The notes under the pieces were generated by a model. That model saw only the letters and a list, made by a program, of their open reading frames with translations, had not been told where the DNA came from and searched no databases. Positions 41,936 through 42,378 of a stretch of DNA of 42,378 nt are shown piece by piece. Positions within the stretch are counted from its first letter, which is position 1. Each line of letters opens with the position of its first letter. Origin of the DNA: Microseira wollei NIES-4236 (lineage in GTDB: Bacteria > Cyanobacteriota > Cyanobacteriia > Cyanobacteriales > Aerosakkonemataceae); assembly GCF_020521235.1 (NCBI RefSeq), contig NZ_BLAY01000086.1:1-42378 (forward strand), read 5' to 3'. A program made the translations under genes and the position numbers.

Positions 41936-42378
41936 CTGTCCATCAGGGGAAAATGTTGACCATGCCGTGCCCCGACCATCTTGTTACACCCCGATGCCAC
42001 ACCCTGTAGGGGCAGGGCATCAATAACTGTCCATCAGGGGAAAATGTTTACCATGCCGTGCCCCGACCATCTTGTTACACCCCGATGCCACACCCTGTAG
42101 GGGCACGGCATCAATAACTGTCCATCAGGGGAAAATGTTGACCATGCCGTGCCCCGACCATCTTGTTACACCCCGATCGAACACCCTGTAGGGGCACGGC
42201 ATCAATAACTGTCCATCAGGGGAAAATGTTGACCATGCCGTGCCCCGACCATCTTGTTACACCCCGATCGAACACCCTGTAGGGGCACGGCATCAATAAC
42301 TGTCCATCAGGGGAAAATGTTGACCATGCCGTGCCCCGACCATCTTGTTACACCCCGATCGAACACCCTGTAGGGGCA
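41893..42378. repeat. 91-bp tandem repeat array, at least five copies
   Basis: CCCTGTAGGGG recurs at 41911, 42002, 42093, 42184, 42275 and 42366, an exact 91-base period. Each unit has GGGGCACGGCAT and ATGCCGTGCCCC as a perfect 12-base inverted repeat around ATCAATAACTGTCCATCAGG. The units differ only by a few bases (CGATCGAACA or CGATGCCACA). The array runs off the window. It is not CRISPR (no unique spacers) and not coding in frame (91 is not a multiple of 3). Confidence 0.9.

Noticed and set aside
41893-42378. Possible CRISPR array at the right end
   Set aside because: The 91-base units are nearly identical throughout, including the parts that would be spacers.

Overview
The window looks like a chromosomal segment of a filamentous, Oscillatoria/Microcoleus-like cyanobacterium. 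This rests on many GCGATCGC (HIP1) octamers, dispersed hairpin repeats of a cyanobacterial kind, small cyanobacterial families (DUF6887/DUF6888), a GIY-YIG protein and PEP-CTERM proteins. The genus is inference; there is no rRNA or other marker gene.

Left part (1-8.4 kb): accessory and repeat-rich. An 83-bp tandem repeat is followed by a minus-strand CHAP-RTX protein. Next come a plus-strand trio (126-aa unknown, RelE-like protein, Imm1-type immunity protein) and a translationally coupled minus-strand DUF6888-DUF6887 pair. After these are a small hypothetical gene, a large polytopic membrane protein, a small conserved hypothetical, and a TerB-DUF1232 protein.

Middle part (8.7-12.7 kb): a possible 22-residue membrane microprotein precedes four tandem PEP-CTERM genes. 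The four share signal peptide, sorting tail and spacers but have mosaic cores. A TspO/MBR gene follows.

Right part (12.8-39.9 kb): a long minus-strand surface-polysaccharide cluster. Transcription runs from high to low coordinates: a decayed wzm'-wzt' copy, intact Wzm and Wzt, an SDR sugar reductase, a methyltransferase, a frameshifted cupin, a CgeB-like glycosyltransferase, a B12-binding radical SAM enzyme coupled to a GT-like partner, several GT4 and GT-A enzymes, a Wzy/WaaL-like membrane protein, further methyltransferases, a 2OG-Fe(II) oxygenase, an SGNH hydrolase and a terminal WcaI-like glycosyltransferase. Many neighbours overlap by 1-4 bases, so large parts are probably one operon. 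The cluster should build, decorate and export a complex glycan. Its proximity to PEP-CTERM proteins fits the known association of exosortase sorting with exopolysaccharide production, although no exosortase is visible.

Right end (39.9-42.4 kb): remains of a TnpB/IS605-type element, a hypothetical gene, a GIY-YIG protein, and the N-terminus of a Ser/Thr kinase cut off by a 91-bp tandem array that runs off the window.

The region is strongly marked by decay and duplication: a broken tnpB, a decayed wzm-wzt duplicate, a frameshifted cupin, a truncated FkbM-type methyltransferase and a truncated kinase. No complete tRNA, rRNA or CRISPR array was found.
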